A stretch of 6,011 nt of DNA from Bog-756 sp050011635 (GCA_050011635.1 JBEKIU010000220.1:1-6011); one strand, 5' to 3'. Shown: positions 1-5,814, counted from the stretch's first letter. Made by a program: numbers and translations. Notes: a model not told the origin generated them from the letters alone.

Positions 1-23
1 GCCGACGCCGGCTCCAATCGGCA

Positions 24-620
24 ATGACAGCTGCCGGGCCCGAGGCCCGACCGCCCGAGGCCCGACCGCCGGAGGCCCGACCGCCGGAGGCCCGACCGCC
101 GGAGGCCCGACCGCCGGAGGCCCGACCGCCGGGAACCCCTTCGCTCCGGGGACTCGTCCAACGGGGCACGGTCGGTGCGCTGGTCCGGTACCGGGTCATG
201 GCCTTCATCGTGGGCACCGCGCTGATCTGTCTGTTCATCGTGGTCATCTTCCAGTTGTGTGGAGCCAAGGTGAAGCTGGCCGAGGAGATCGTGGCCCCGA
301 TCCACGGGTACCTCTACCTCGTGTACCTGGCCACGGCGGCCGACCTGGCCCGACGGGCCCACTGGAAGCTGGGACGGATCCTGATGGTGGTGGCCGCCGG
401 CTTCGTGCCCACCCTGGCCTTCATCATCGAGCACCGCGTGTACCAGCAGATGCAGGCCGAATGGGCGGCAGAGGCCGTAGCGCGGCCCGATGCGGTCGGG
501 TCGGCGATCAGCTCCGATCCCGGCCGACCGCCGCCGGGCCCACCGGCAGGACCGCCACCGGGCCAACCGGCAGGATCGCCACCGGGCCCACCACCGGGCC
601 CACCGCCGGGCCAACCGTGA
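24..620 (+). CDS. DUF3817 family integral membrane protein with repetitive N- and C-terminal extensions
   Basis: A 198-residue protein whose core (about residues 54-141) matches the actinobacterial DUF3817 pattern: an RYRVMAFIVG start to the first helix, then APIHGYLYLVYL, and then a helix ending in FIIEHRV. Three membrane helices are visible, at about 57-79, 89-107 and 117-136. The biochemical function of DUF3817 is unknown. The family core is about 100 residues, so roughly half of this protein is extra: six PEARP units at residues 6-35 and a Pro/Gly-rich tail at about 167-198 built on an eight-residue PPPGPPAG unit. The start is uncertain. No ribosome-binding site precedes the ATG at 24, and the frame has no stop back to the window edge, so the gene may begin further left. 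The only internal ATG (residue 59) would remove the conserved RYR, so it is unlikely. Its 3' end converges on the amidohydrolase. The family call is firm; the repeats being translated is likely but unproven. Confidence 0.8.
   Translation: MTAAGPEARPPEARPPEARPPEARPPEARPPEARPPGTPSLRGLVQRGTVGALVRYRVMAFIVGTALICLFIVVIFQLCGAKVKLAEEIVAPIHGYLYLVYLATAADLARRAHWKLGRILMVVAAGFVPTLAFIIEHRVYQQMQAEWAAEAVARPDAVGSAISSDPGRPPPGPPAGPPPGQPAGSPPGPPPGPPPGQP
39..128 (+). repeat. 15-bp tandem repeat, six copies, encoding PEARP
   Basis: Six head-to-tail copies of CCSGAGGCCCGACCG with no length variation. The first two units have C at the third base and the last four have G; otherwise they are identical. Because the unit is five codons long, copy-number change by slippage would keep the downstream reading frame. 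The near-perfect identity suggests recent expansion. Confidence 0.95.
528..617 (+). repeat. 24-bp tandem repeat at the 3' end of the DUF3817 gene
   Basis: Three full and one partial imperfect copies of a 24-bp unit (528-551, 552-575, 576-599, 600-617) encode PPPGPPAG, PPPGQPAG, SPPGPPPG and PPPGQP, followed directly by TGA. A shorter 12-bp periodicity built on CCACCGGGCCCA is nested inside. The repeat keeps the reading frame, and the encoded tail would be cytoplasmic or periplasmic depending on the unresolved membrane topology. Confidence 0.9.
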
Positions 621-630
621 GGCCAATCGT

Positions 631-652
631 GACCGGCACGGCTTCCCCGGTC
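631..652. terminator. Possible bidirectional hairpin between convergent genes
   Basis: The 42-bp gap between the DUF3817 stop and the amidohydrolase stop contains GACCGG (631-636) and its reverse complement CCGGTC (647-652) around a 10-nt loop. An alternative 5-bp stem, CACGG (637-641) with CCGTG (656-660), overlaps it. The position between two converging stops fits a shared terminator, but there is no T tract on either strand and short GC stems are common by chance here. Confidence 0.3.
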
Positions 653-662
653 GGACCGTGGG

Positions 663-2387
663 TCAGCGGGCGCCCCGCAGCAACGCCCCGGGCCGGGCGC
701 CGGTGTCCTCGCCGTCGCTGAAGGTGGTCACCCCGGACTTGATGGTCTCGACGTAGCCCGTCGCTCCCTGGAGGAGCCGGCTGCCGCCGGCCGGGAGATC
801 GTTGACCACGGTCGGGTTGCCCATCTGGAGGTGCTCGTAGTCGATCAGGTTGAGATCGGCCACCGCCCCGACCTCGATCGTCCCGCGGTCGGTCAGTCCG
901 TAGAGGCGGGCCGTGTCCCGGGTCTGCTTCTTCACCATCCATTCGAGCGGGAGCCGCTCGCCGCGGGACCGGTCGCGGGTCCAGTGGGTGATCATGAAGG
1001 TGGGTTGAGAAGCGTCGCAGATGACCCCGCAGTGGGCGCCGCCGTCCCCGAGCCCGGCTGCCGAACGGGGATGGAGCAGCATCTCGCGGGCCGGCTCGAG
1101 GTCGCCGTCGGAGTAGTTGAGGATGGGCACGTAGAGCAGGCCGCGCCCGTCCTCTTCGAGCATGGCGTCGTAGGCCATCGACAGCGCCGTCCGGCCCGTC
1201 GCCGCGGCCATCCCGGTCAGCGATCGTTCCGGCCCCGGCTCGTAGTCGGGTGGGCTCCCGAGCACGAAGGTGGTGCGGAAGGCCTGGTCCATGCGATCCG
1301 CGGTGGCCGGGTCGGGCTCCCACGACTCGATGGCGTGGCGCACCTCGGGGCTGCGCAGGGCTTCGACGAGCGCGTCCGGGGCCAGGCCCTTGGCCTTCAG
1401 CTCCTGGTAGGCGGGGATCTGATCGAAGAGCGAGTAGGTGGTGAAGTGGCCGGACAGCAGTCCGAAGCCGCGGCCGGCCACCTGGGGCCAGAGGTCAGCC
1501 CCATCGGAGACGGCGCGGAGGGACTCGTCCATGAGCTCACGCCAGAGCTCGGGAGCATCGTCGACCTGCACCATGGCGAAGGTCACCGGGCGGTGGATGG
1601 CTGCCGACAGCCGCCGCATCCAGTCCATCTCCTTCTTCGGACTGATGATGTCCTCGCCGGCGGTGCCGGCCGGGGCCAGCTCGAACACACCGGCCCCGAG
1701 CTCTCCCATGCCGCTCCCGATCCCGAACAGCTCGTCCTCGGACGCGTAGGTGCCCGGAACCGGCTCCCCGTCGATGGCCAGGTGGGCGAGGGTACGTGAT
1801 GTCGAGAACCCGAGCGCCCCGGCGGCGATCGCCTCTTTGACCAACTGCTTCATGGCCTCGATGTCGGCCGGTCCGGCCGGCTCGTTGCGGGCCCCGCGGT
1901 CGCCCATCACGTAGGACCGCACCGCCCCGTGGGCGATCTGGGTGCCCAGGTCCATGGTCCACTTGCGCTGGGCCAGCGCGTCGAGATACTCGGGGAACGT
2001 CTCCCACTCCCAGCGCATGCCTTCGGCCAGTGCGCTCCCCGGGATGTCCTCGACTCCCTCCATCAGACCGATCAGCCACTCGTGGCGGTCCGGGCGGGCC
2101 GGTGCGAAACCAACCCCGCAGTTCCCGGTGACGACCGTGGTGACACCGTGCCAGCTGCTGGGGGCGAGCACCTCGTCCCAGGTGGCCTGGCCGTCGTAGT
2201 GGGTGTGGATGTCGACCCACCCCGGCGCGACCAGCAGACCGTCGGCATCGACGGTCCGGGAAGCCGCCTCACCGGCGAAGGATCCGACCCCGGTGATCTG
2301 CCCCCGGTCGACGGTCACGTCCGCGGTGCGGGCCGGTGCTCCGGTTCCGTCGACGACTGTTCCGCCCCGTATGACCAGATCGTGCAT
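663..2387 (-). CDS. D-aminoacylase-type amidohydrolase (N-acyl-D-amino-acid deacylase family)
   Basis: A 574-residue cytoplasmic amidohydrolase; no signal peptide is visible. It opens with the family's beta-sandwich segment (LVIRGGTVVDGTG, residues 4-16) and the lead into the barrel, VAPGWVDIHTHYDG. Visible metal-site residues are His61, His63 and Asp65 (HTHYD), Cys90 in TGNCG, and the catalytic-type Asp448 in LGDGGAHCG. The C-terminal return to the sandwich (GTIEVGAVADLNLID, about 502-516) is typical. Characterised relatives hydrolyse N-acyl-D-amino acids to a free D-amino acid plus a carboxylate. Here the two barrel histidines expected after the YASEDEL segment are replaced by VFELAP (about 234-239) and VTFAMVQ (268-274), so the substrate should not be assumed. 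The ATG at 2385-2387 is preceded by AGGGGGA at good spacing. It lies downstream of the thioesterase on the same strand, 199 bp away. Superfamily call is strong; exact substrate unknown. Confidence 0.88.
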   Translation of the reverse strand: MHDLVIRGGTVVDGTGAPARTADVTVDRGQITGVGSFAGEAASRTVDADGLLVAPGWVDIHTHYDGQATWDEVLAPSSWHGVTTVVTGNCGVGFAPARPDRHEWLIGLMEGVEDIPGSALAEGMRWEWETFPEYLDALAQRKWTMDLGTQIAHGAVRSYVMGDRGARNEPAGPADIEAMKQLVKEAIAAGALGFSTSRTLAHLAIDGEPVPGTYASEDELFGIGSGMGELGAGVFELAPAGTAGEDIISPKKEMDWMRRLSAAIHRPVTFAMVQVDDAPELWRELMDESLRAVSDGADLWPQVAGRGFGLLSGHFTTYSLFDQIPAYQELKAKGLAPDALVEALRSPEVRHAIESWEPDPATADRMDQAFRTTFVLGSPPDYEPGPERSLTGMAAATGRTALSMAYDAMLEEDGRGLLYVPILNYSDGDLEPAREMLLHPRSAAGLGDGGAHCGVICDASQPTFMITHWTRDRSRGERLPLEWMVKKQTRDTARLYGLTDRGTIEVGAVADLNLIDYEHLQMGNPTVVNDLPAGGSRLLQGATGYVETIKSGVTTFSDGEDTGARPGALLRGAR

Positions 2388-2586
2388 GGTGCTTCCCCCT
2401 TTGGCCGCTCACCAACGATGCTGGCACGGAACGGCTCGAACGTGCAATGACCAGGGAGAAAGGTCGACCGGGCGCCCGGGTGCGGGCGGCGCGGGGACGG
2501 GGGGTTGCCGGGCCCGCCACCGGGCGGTTGCCGGGCGCGGTCGCCGGGCCCGCCGCCGGGGCGGTCGCCGGTGCCGGCGGCGAGGG
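2388..2586 (-). other. Intergenic spacer upstream of the amidohydrolase
   Basis: No credible gene is seen here. Next to the amidohydrolase is a clear ribosome-binding site (AGGGGGA, read on the minus strand). The part nearer the thioesterase is an extremely GC-rich repeat. A weak promoter-like pair, TTGCAC then CAGCAT 18 bp later on the minus strand, lies about 50-80 bp before the start codon and is too poor a match to call. The spacer leaves open whether the two leftward genes share a transcript. Confidence 0.6.
2505..2583. repeat. Degenerate GC-rich repeat with small palindromes
   Basis: Imperfect copies of a word like TYGCCGGGCCCGCCRCCGG start at 2505 and 2541, with a shorter partial copy (TTGCCGGGCGCGG) between them and a decayed copy from 2565. 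It contains palindromes such as GCCGG-TG-CCGGC (2567-2578). It lies just after the thioesterase stop codon, so transcripts of that gene would fold strongly here. No T tract follows, so a terminator role is only possible. Confidence 0.7.
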
Positions 2587-3009
2587 CTATGACGGGGGGA
2601 TCGAGTATGTGACCTGGGCTTTTGCCACCACGTCGTCGCTCCCGACCGAGTAGATGGCCACCTCGGCCACGGCCAGCCGTTTTCCGAGCTTGAGCAGGGT
2701 CCCGACGGCCACGATGTCGACCAGCGCCGGCTTGCGGAGGAAGTCGATGTGCAGGCTGGTGGTCACCGCCAGCGCCACCGGTCCGATCTGGCCGACGATG
2801 ACCAGCCAGGCCGCGGTGTCGGCCAGGGCCATCAGCGACGGGCCCGACACCGTGCCGCCGGGCCGGCTGTTGGCCTCGCTGACGGGGAGGCGCACCGTGA
2901 TGGTGGTGTCGGTGATGGACTCGACGACATAGGGGATCGACGCACTCGGGAAGCCGTCGCTCAGGAACTGTTGGAGCTCTTCGACGCTCATGGCGGGGGG
3001 CGGGGTCAT
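2587..3009 (-). CDS. PaaI-like hotdog-fold thioesterase
   Basis: A 140-residue protein matching the hotdog thioesterase family that hydrolyses acyl-CoA thioesters, usually as a cytoplasmic multimer. Key features are the NSRPGGTVSGPSLMALADTAAW segment (residues 47-68; Asp64 is the conserved helix carboxylate) and the strands AVTTSLHIDFLRKP (81-94) and RLAVAEVAIYS (111-121). The usual His-Gly before the central helix reads Ser-Gly, as I recall from a PaaI subgroup with an RPGGTVSGP signature. The start is a judgement: the ATG at 3007-3009 gives a normal family length but has no clear ribosome-binding site. An ATG at 2991 is the alternative, and GTG codons at 3045 and 3060 are possible. The open frame continues upstream to 3210 but reads as low-quality Arg/Pro-rich sequence overlapping cysQ. 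The gene diverges from cysQ across 143 bp. Substrate cannot be predicted. Confidence 0.8.
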   Translation of the reverse strand: MTPPPAMSVEELQQFLSDGFPSASIPYVVESITDTTITVRLPVSEANSRPGGTVSGPSLMALADTAAWLVIVGQIGPVALAVTTSLHIDFLRKPALVDIVAVGTLLKLGKRLAVAEVAIYSVGSDDVVAKAQVTYSIPPS

Positions 3010-3050
3010 GGCACGCAGCAGCGTAGCGACTTCGGGCCGTTTCACCTCAG

Positions 3051-3062
3051 GGGTGACCACCC
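3051..3062. promoter_or_regulatory. Short inverted repeat in the divergent intergenic region
   Basis: GGGTG-AC-CACCC is a perfect 5-bp inverted repeat about 42 bp before the thioesterase start and about 90 bp before cysQ. The location would suit an operator serving both directions. It is short, GC-rich and unsupported by a clear -10/-35 pair nearby, so it may be chance. Confidence 0.2.
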
Positions 3063-3137
3063 ACTTCGTCGGGCAAGGGGCGACCACGCCTCGCCGATTC
3101 GTGCAGACTGTGGACCTTGGACGGAGCCGGACGGATC

Positions 3138-3145
3138 GAGGAGAG
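3138..3145 (+). promoter_or_regulatory. Ribosome-binding site that fixes the cysQ start
   Basis: GAGGAGAG lies seven bases before the ATG at 3153. This favours the ATG over the in-frame TTG at 3117, which would add twelve residues of no family similarity. Confidence 0.75.
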
Positions 3146-3152
3146 GGCGGCA

Positions 3153-3902
3153 ATGTTGAGCCACGAGCACCGGGCGGCCGTCGAGCTGGCCGCCGAAGCC
3201 GGTGGTGCACTCATGGAGCTGCGGGCCCGATCGACGCCGGGGAAGGAGCTCGGGAGCGAGGGCGATCAGCTCTCACAACGGCTGCTCATGGACAGGCTCG
3301 CCACCCGGTTCCCCGCCGATCGGATCCGATCGGAGGAGGCGGACCGCGCCGAGCGGTTGGACAGCGCCTCGGGGCGGGTCTGGATCATCGATCCGCTGGA
3401 CGGTACCCGCGAGTATTCGGAGGGCAGGCAGGACTGGGCGGTCCACGTGGCTCTGGCCGTCGACGGCGTGGCCCGGGTGGGCGGAGTGGCGCTTCCGGCC
3501 ATGGGCGTGGTGCTGGGGACGGAGGACCCACCGGCGCTGGCCGCCCCCGCCGCGGTGCCCAGGCTGGTGGTGAGCCGGAGCCGGCCCCCGGAGTTCGTCC
3601 CCTTCGTCGCCGAGCGTCTCGGGGCGACCACGGTGCCCATGGGGTCGGCGGGTGCCAAGATCGCCGCTGTCATCCGCGGCGAGGCCGAGGTCTACGTCCA
3701 TGCCGGCGGCCAGTACGAGTGGGATTCGGCCGCCCCGGTGGCGGTGGCGGTGGCCACCGGGCTCCACGCCGCCCGGCTGGACGGTTCGCCCCTCCGGTAC
3801 TCGCAGCCCGACCCCTGGCTGCCCGATCTGGTGGTCTGCCACCCGGCATTGACCGGTGCGGTGACAGAGGCGCTGGGCGCGGCGGGACTCCCGACGCCGT
3901 GA
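3153..3902 (+). CDS. cysQ: 3'(2'),5'-bisphosphate nucleotidase, CysQ / inositol monophosphatase family
   Basis: A 249-residue cytoplasmic phosphatase of the Mg-dependent, Li-sensitive family. CysQ removes a phosphate from 3'-phosphoadenosine 5'-phosphate or PAPS, clearing the by-product of sulfate assimilation and sulfotransfer. The metal site is intact: Glu61-Glu62 (RSEEAD), the DPLDGT motif with Asp80 and Asp83 (WIIDPLDGTREY), and the C-terminal WDSAAP motif with Asp191 (QYEWDSAAPVAVA). The following GRQDWAVHVAL and GVALPAMGVV segments fit the actinobacterial CysQ subgroup, which can also act on inositol phosphates or fructose bisphosphate. The ATG is chosen because GAGGAGAG precedes it at good spacing. 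The flavin oxidoreductase begins 16 bp after the stop, so the two are probably co-transcribed. No other sulfur-assimilation gene is visible. The family is certain; the preferred substrate is inferred. Confidence 0.88.
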   Translation: MLSHEHRAAVELAAEAGGALMELRARSTPGKELGSEGDQLSQRLLMDRLATRFPADRIRSEEADRAERLDSASGRVWIIDPLDGTREYSEGRQDWAVHVALAVDGVARVGGVALPAMGVVLGTEDPPALAAPAAVPRLVVSRSRPPEFVPFVAERLGATTVPMGSAGAKIAAVIRGEAEVYVHAGGQYEWDSAAPVAVAVATGLHAARLDGSPLRYSQPDPWLPDLVVCHPALTGAVTEALGAAGLPTP

Positions 3903-3918
3903 CGAGGGGAGCCCGGGG

Positions 3919-5133
3919 GTGTGCGGGATGACGCTGGCATCCGGTGGAGATGGTGACCACGCGCCGGGCGTCTTCGCACCGGCCAGGCTCGGCCCGGTCA
4001 CTCTGAAGAACCGGGTCATAAAGGCGGCCACGTTCGAAGGCGCGGCACCGAGGGGTGAGGTCACGGACCAGTTGATCGAGTTCCATCGACGGATGGCTTC
4101 CGGGGGCGTGGGCATGACCACGGTGGCCTACCTGGCCGTGTCACCGGAGGGACGGACCGATCGCCACTGCGTGCTGTTGGGGGAGGAGTGCCTGCCTGGC
4201 CTCCGCCGGCTCACCGACACGGTGCATGCGGCCGGCGCGGCCGCCTCCGCGCAGATCGGACATGCCGGGCCGGTGGCCAACGCGCGCTCCAACCGGGCCC
4301 CGTCCCTGGCCCCGTCGCGCCGGTTCAGCCCGACCGGGTCGATGACCCGGGCCGCGTCGGACGACGACATCGCCCGGATCACCGGGCAGTACCGCCAGGG
4401 GGCGGCGGTCGCGGTGGAAGCCGGATTCGACTGCATCGAGATCCACCTCGGCCACAACTACCTGCTGAGCGCCTTCCTGAGCCCAAAGCTCAACCGCCGG
4501 ACCGACCGGTGGGGCGGGAGCTTGGCCAACCGGGCCCGGTTCCCGCGTCAGGTGGTCGACGCGGTGAGAGAGGCGGTCGGTGATCGGGTGGCGGTCACCG
4601 CCAAGCTCAACATGGCCGATGGGGTTCCCGGGGGGTTCTGGCTGGAGGAGAGCGTCGACTTCGCCCGCATGCTCGAGTCCGACGGTGCCCTCGATGCGCT
4701 CGAGCTGACCGGGGGGAGCTCCCTGTCCAACCCGATGTACCTGTTCCGAGGAGAGGCACCCCGGCCGGAGTTCGCCGCCACCCTTCCTCCACCGTTGCGG
4801 GCCGGATTCCGGGTGGTGGGCTCGAGGTTCCTGCAGGACTACCCGTTCGAAGAGGCCTTCTTCCTGCCCTATGCCCGGCAATTTCTGGACGCGCTCGACT
4901 TACCCCTCATCCTGCTCGGAGGTGTGAACCGGTTGGAGACGGTGGAGCGGGCGCTGGCCGAGGGCTTCTCGTTCGTGGCCATGGCCCGTGCGTTGCTGCG
5001 GGAGCCCGACCTGGTGGGCCGGTGGGAGAAGGGCGAAGCGACCGAGGGCCTGTGCATCCACTGCAACAAATGCATGCCCACCATCTACAGCGGGACCCGG
5101 TGCGTGCTCGTCCCGTCTGTCGAGGCGGACTGA
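3919..5133 (+). CDS. Old Yellow Enzyme-family FMN oxidoreductase, single domain with Cys cluster
   Basis: A 404-residue FMN-barrel enzyme of the NADH:flavin oxidoreductase / Old Yellow Enzyme family, which reduces activated C=C bonds using NAD(P)H. Visible motifs are LKNRVIKAATFEG (29-41, FMN site), QIGHAG (112-117), IHLGHNYLLSAFLSPKLNRR (175-194; His176 and His179 are the substrate-binding pair), DRWGGSLANRARF, and GGVNRLETVERAL plus FVAMARALLREPD (phosphate-binding end). Near the C-terminus, C-IH-C-NK-C-x9-C (Cys379, 382, 385, 395) resembles the 4Fe-4S ligands of 2,4-dienoyl-CoA reductase and trimethylamine dehydrogenase, but the protein ends nine residues later, without their FAD/NAD domains. 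The start is GTG at 3919, eight bases after GAGGGGA; an ATG three codons later (3928) is also possible. It follows cysQ by 16 bp. The family is firm; substrate and electron donor unknown. Confidence 0.87.
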   Translation: MCGMTLASGGDGDHAPGVFAPARLGPVTLKNRVIKAATFEGAAPRGEVTDQLIEFHRRMASGGVGMTTVAYLAVSPEGRTDRHCVLLGEECLPGLRRLTDTVHAAGAAASAQIGHAGPVANARSNRAPSLAPSRRFSPTGSMTRAASDDDIARITGQYRQGAAVAVEAGFDCIEIHLGHNYLLSAFLSPKLNRRTDRWGGSLANRARFPRQVVDAVREAVGDRVAVTAKLNMADGVPGGFWLEESVDFARMLESDGALDALELTGGSSLSNPMYLFRGEAPRPEFAATLPPPLRAGFRVVGSRFLQDYPFEEAFFLPYARQFLDALDLPLILLGGVNRLETVERALAEGFSFVAMARALLREPDLVGRWEKGEATEGLCIHCNKCMPTIYSGTRCVLVPSVEAD

Positions 5134-5151
5134 GGGGCAGACGGCCTTCGA

Positions 5152-5244
5152 GTTCAGGCCTCGTCGAGTTCAGGCCTCGTCGAGTTCAGGCCTCGTCGGA
5201 TCAGACCGCGTCGGGTCAGGTCTCGTCGGGTCAGATGTCGTCAG
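5152..5244 (-). repeat. 15/16-bp tandem repeat carrying a stop codon in each unit
   Basis: Three 16-bp units (5152-5199; two identical GTTCAGGCCTCGTCGA plus one with a final G) are followed by three 15-bp units (5200-5244). Read on the minus strand from the end of the acidic gene, the codons are PDDI-stop (the real end), then PDET-stop, PDAV-stop and SDEA-stop, all in one frame; the 16-bp units then shift the frame. The AGGCCT palindromes at 5156, 5172 and 5188 can pair with each other across 10-nt loops, so the array could also fold as a hairpin terminator between the convergent genes. Confidence 0.9.
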
Positions 5245-5584
5245 GTTCGGGCTCCTCGTCGCCCGGCACCTCGGGAGCGTCGAGGTCCCATCCTTCGGTG
5301 TCGGAGGCCCTGGCCCGATCGCGGGCCGTCGGACCACCGATGCCGTCGGGATCGTCGAGGCCACCGTCCAAACTGGTGAGTGCCTCCGGATCGTCGAGCT
5401 CCACCCCTGCCTCTTCGAGTTCCCGATCGTCCACTTGCAACGTGGGGTCGAGCGACGGGTCGATCTCGACCGCCTCGAGGAAGTCAGGATCGAGCTGTTC
5501 CCTGTCGTCGAGGGCCTCGTCACCCTGCTCGAAGGGCTCGGTGCCCGATGGTTCGTCGGGTGACCAGTCGCCGCTGTCGCTCAT
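5231..5584 (-). CDS. Small, strongly acidic protein of unknown function
   Basis: A 117-residue protein that I do not recognise as a named family. By my count 42 residues are Asp or Glu (36%), five are Arg, and there is no Lys, His or Cys, so the predicted isoelectric point is very low. No membrane helix or signal peptide is present. Short LDDP-type motifs recur (VELDDPEAL, GLDDPDG), suggesting a largely disordered acidic chain. The ATG at 5584 is preferred because GGAG lies eight bases upstream; a GTG at 5593 would add three residues. Codon choice is GC-rich like its neighbours, and the acidic reading is uniform along the whole frame, which supports real coding. It converges on the flavin oxidoreductase, with the stop-codon repeat between them. 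An intrinsically disordered partner-binding or DNA-mimic protein is possible, but that is speculation. Confidence 0.65.
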   Translation of the reverse strand: MSDSGDWSPDEPSGTEPFEQGDEALDDREQLDPDFLEAVEIDPSLDPTLQVDDRELEEAGVELDDPEALTSLDGGLDDPDGIGGPTARDRARASDTEGWDLDAPEVPGDEEPEPDDI

Positions 5585-5814
5585 TCCTCGCACTCCATCC
5601 GTCGTCGGCCGTGTTCCCCGATCGTAGGACCTGCCCCCGGCCCGTGGTTCCTCACGGTATCCGCGCGCCTCATCTCATGCGGCTCGGCGCGAATGGGTCG
5701 GCGGCCGGCATGGCCTAGAGCCTGTCCGGTCGGGTCGGTCAGTGGACCCTGATCGTGAAGCCGGACCGTTGACCCCGACCATGCCGTGGGAAGGGACGTA
5801 GAATCGCACCTTCG
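5585..5814. other. Non-coding region between the acidic gene and tRNA-Arg
   Basis: I see no credible gene. On the minus strand a TACGAT (5621-5626) could be a -10 element for the acidic gene, but no good -35 lies 17 bp beyond it. At 5724-5780 is an imperfect inverted repeat: GTCCGG (5724-5729) can pair with CCGGAC (5761-5766), or GGTCGG (5728-5733) with CCGACC (5775-5780). It lies just before the tRNA and may be the terminator or leader of something, or chance in GC-rich DNA. Confidence 0.5.
5799..5804 (+). promoter_or_regulatory. Possible -10 element of the tRNA-Arg promoter
   Basis: TAGAAT matches the sigma-70 -10 consensus (TANNNT) well and lies ten bases before the mature tRNA 5' end, implying a leader of only a few bases. 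The nearest good -35 match, TTGACC (5769-5774), is 24 bp away, which is too far for normal spacing, so the promoter may rely on a weak -35. Confidence 0.4.

Noticed and set aside
631..660. Overlapping stems considered as an RNA pseudoknot
   Set aside because: The two stems adjoin with no connecting loop, which is sterically poor, and short GC stems are expected by chance here.
508..1323. Leftward open frame overlapping the DUF3817 3' end and the amidohydrolase in another frame
   Set aside because: The Arg/Gly/Pro-rich translation has no recognisable domain, and both overlapped genes have strong family evidence.
831..1799. Long rightward open frame of 322 codons opposite the amidohydrolase
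   Set aside because: It is the antisense of a gene with clear catalytic motifs. Its translation is Gly/Arg/His-rich with no family pattern, as expected for an antisense frame in high-GC DNA.
2990..3931. Rightward 313-codon frame overlapping cysQ
   Set aside because: It is an alternative frame of cysQ with an Arg/Gly-rich product and no motifs; the cysQ frame carries the full metal-binding set.
3273..4121. Leftward 282-codon frame opposite cysQ and the start of the flavin oxidoreductase
   Set aside because: It is antisense to two well-supported genes, and its His/Arg/Pro-rich sequence has no family resemblance.
4141..4881. Leftward 246-codon frame opposite the flavin oxidoreductase
   Set aside because: It is the antisense of conserved FMN-barrel motifs and shows no domain of its own.
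5152..5244. Tandem repeat considered as a CRISPR array
   Set aside because: Units are 15-16 bp and head to tail, with no unique spacers and no cas genes nearby.
5022..5627. Rightward Ser-rich frame running through the stop-codon repeat and opposite the acidic gene
   Set aside because: Its Ser/Arg content comes from the complement of GAC/GAG-rich codons and the repeat. It has no family pattern, and the minus-strand acidic frame has a proper start and ribosome-binding site.
5769..5804. TTGACC plus TAGAAT considered as a standard promoter
   Set aside because: The 24-bp spacing is well outside the usual 16-19 bp, so only the -10 element was kept.
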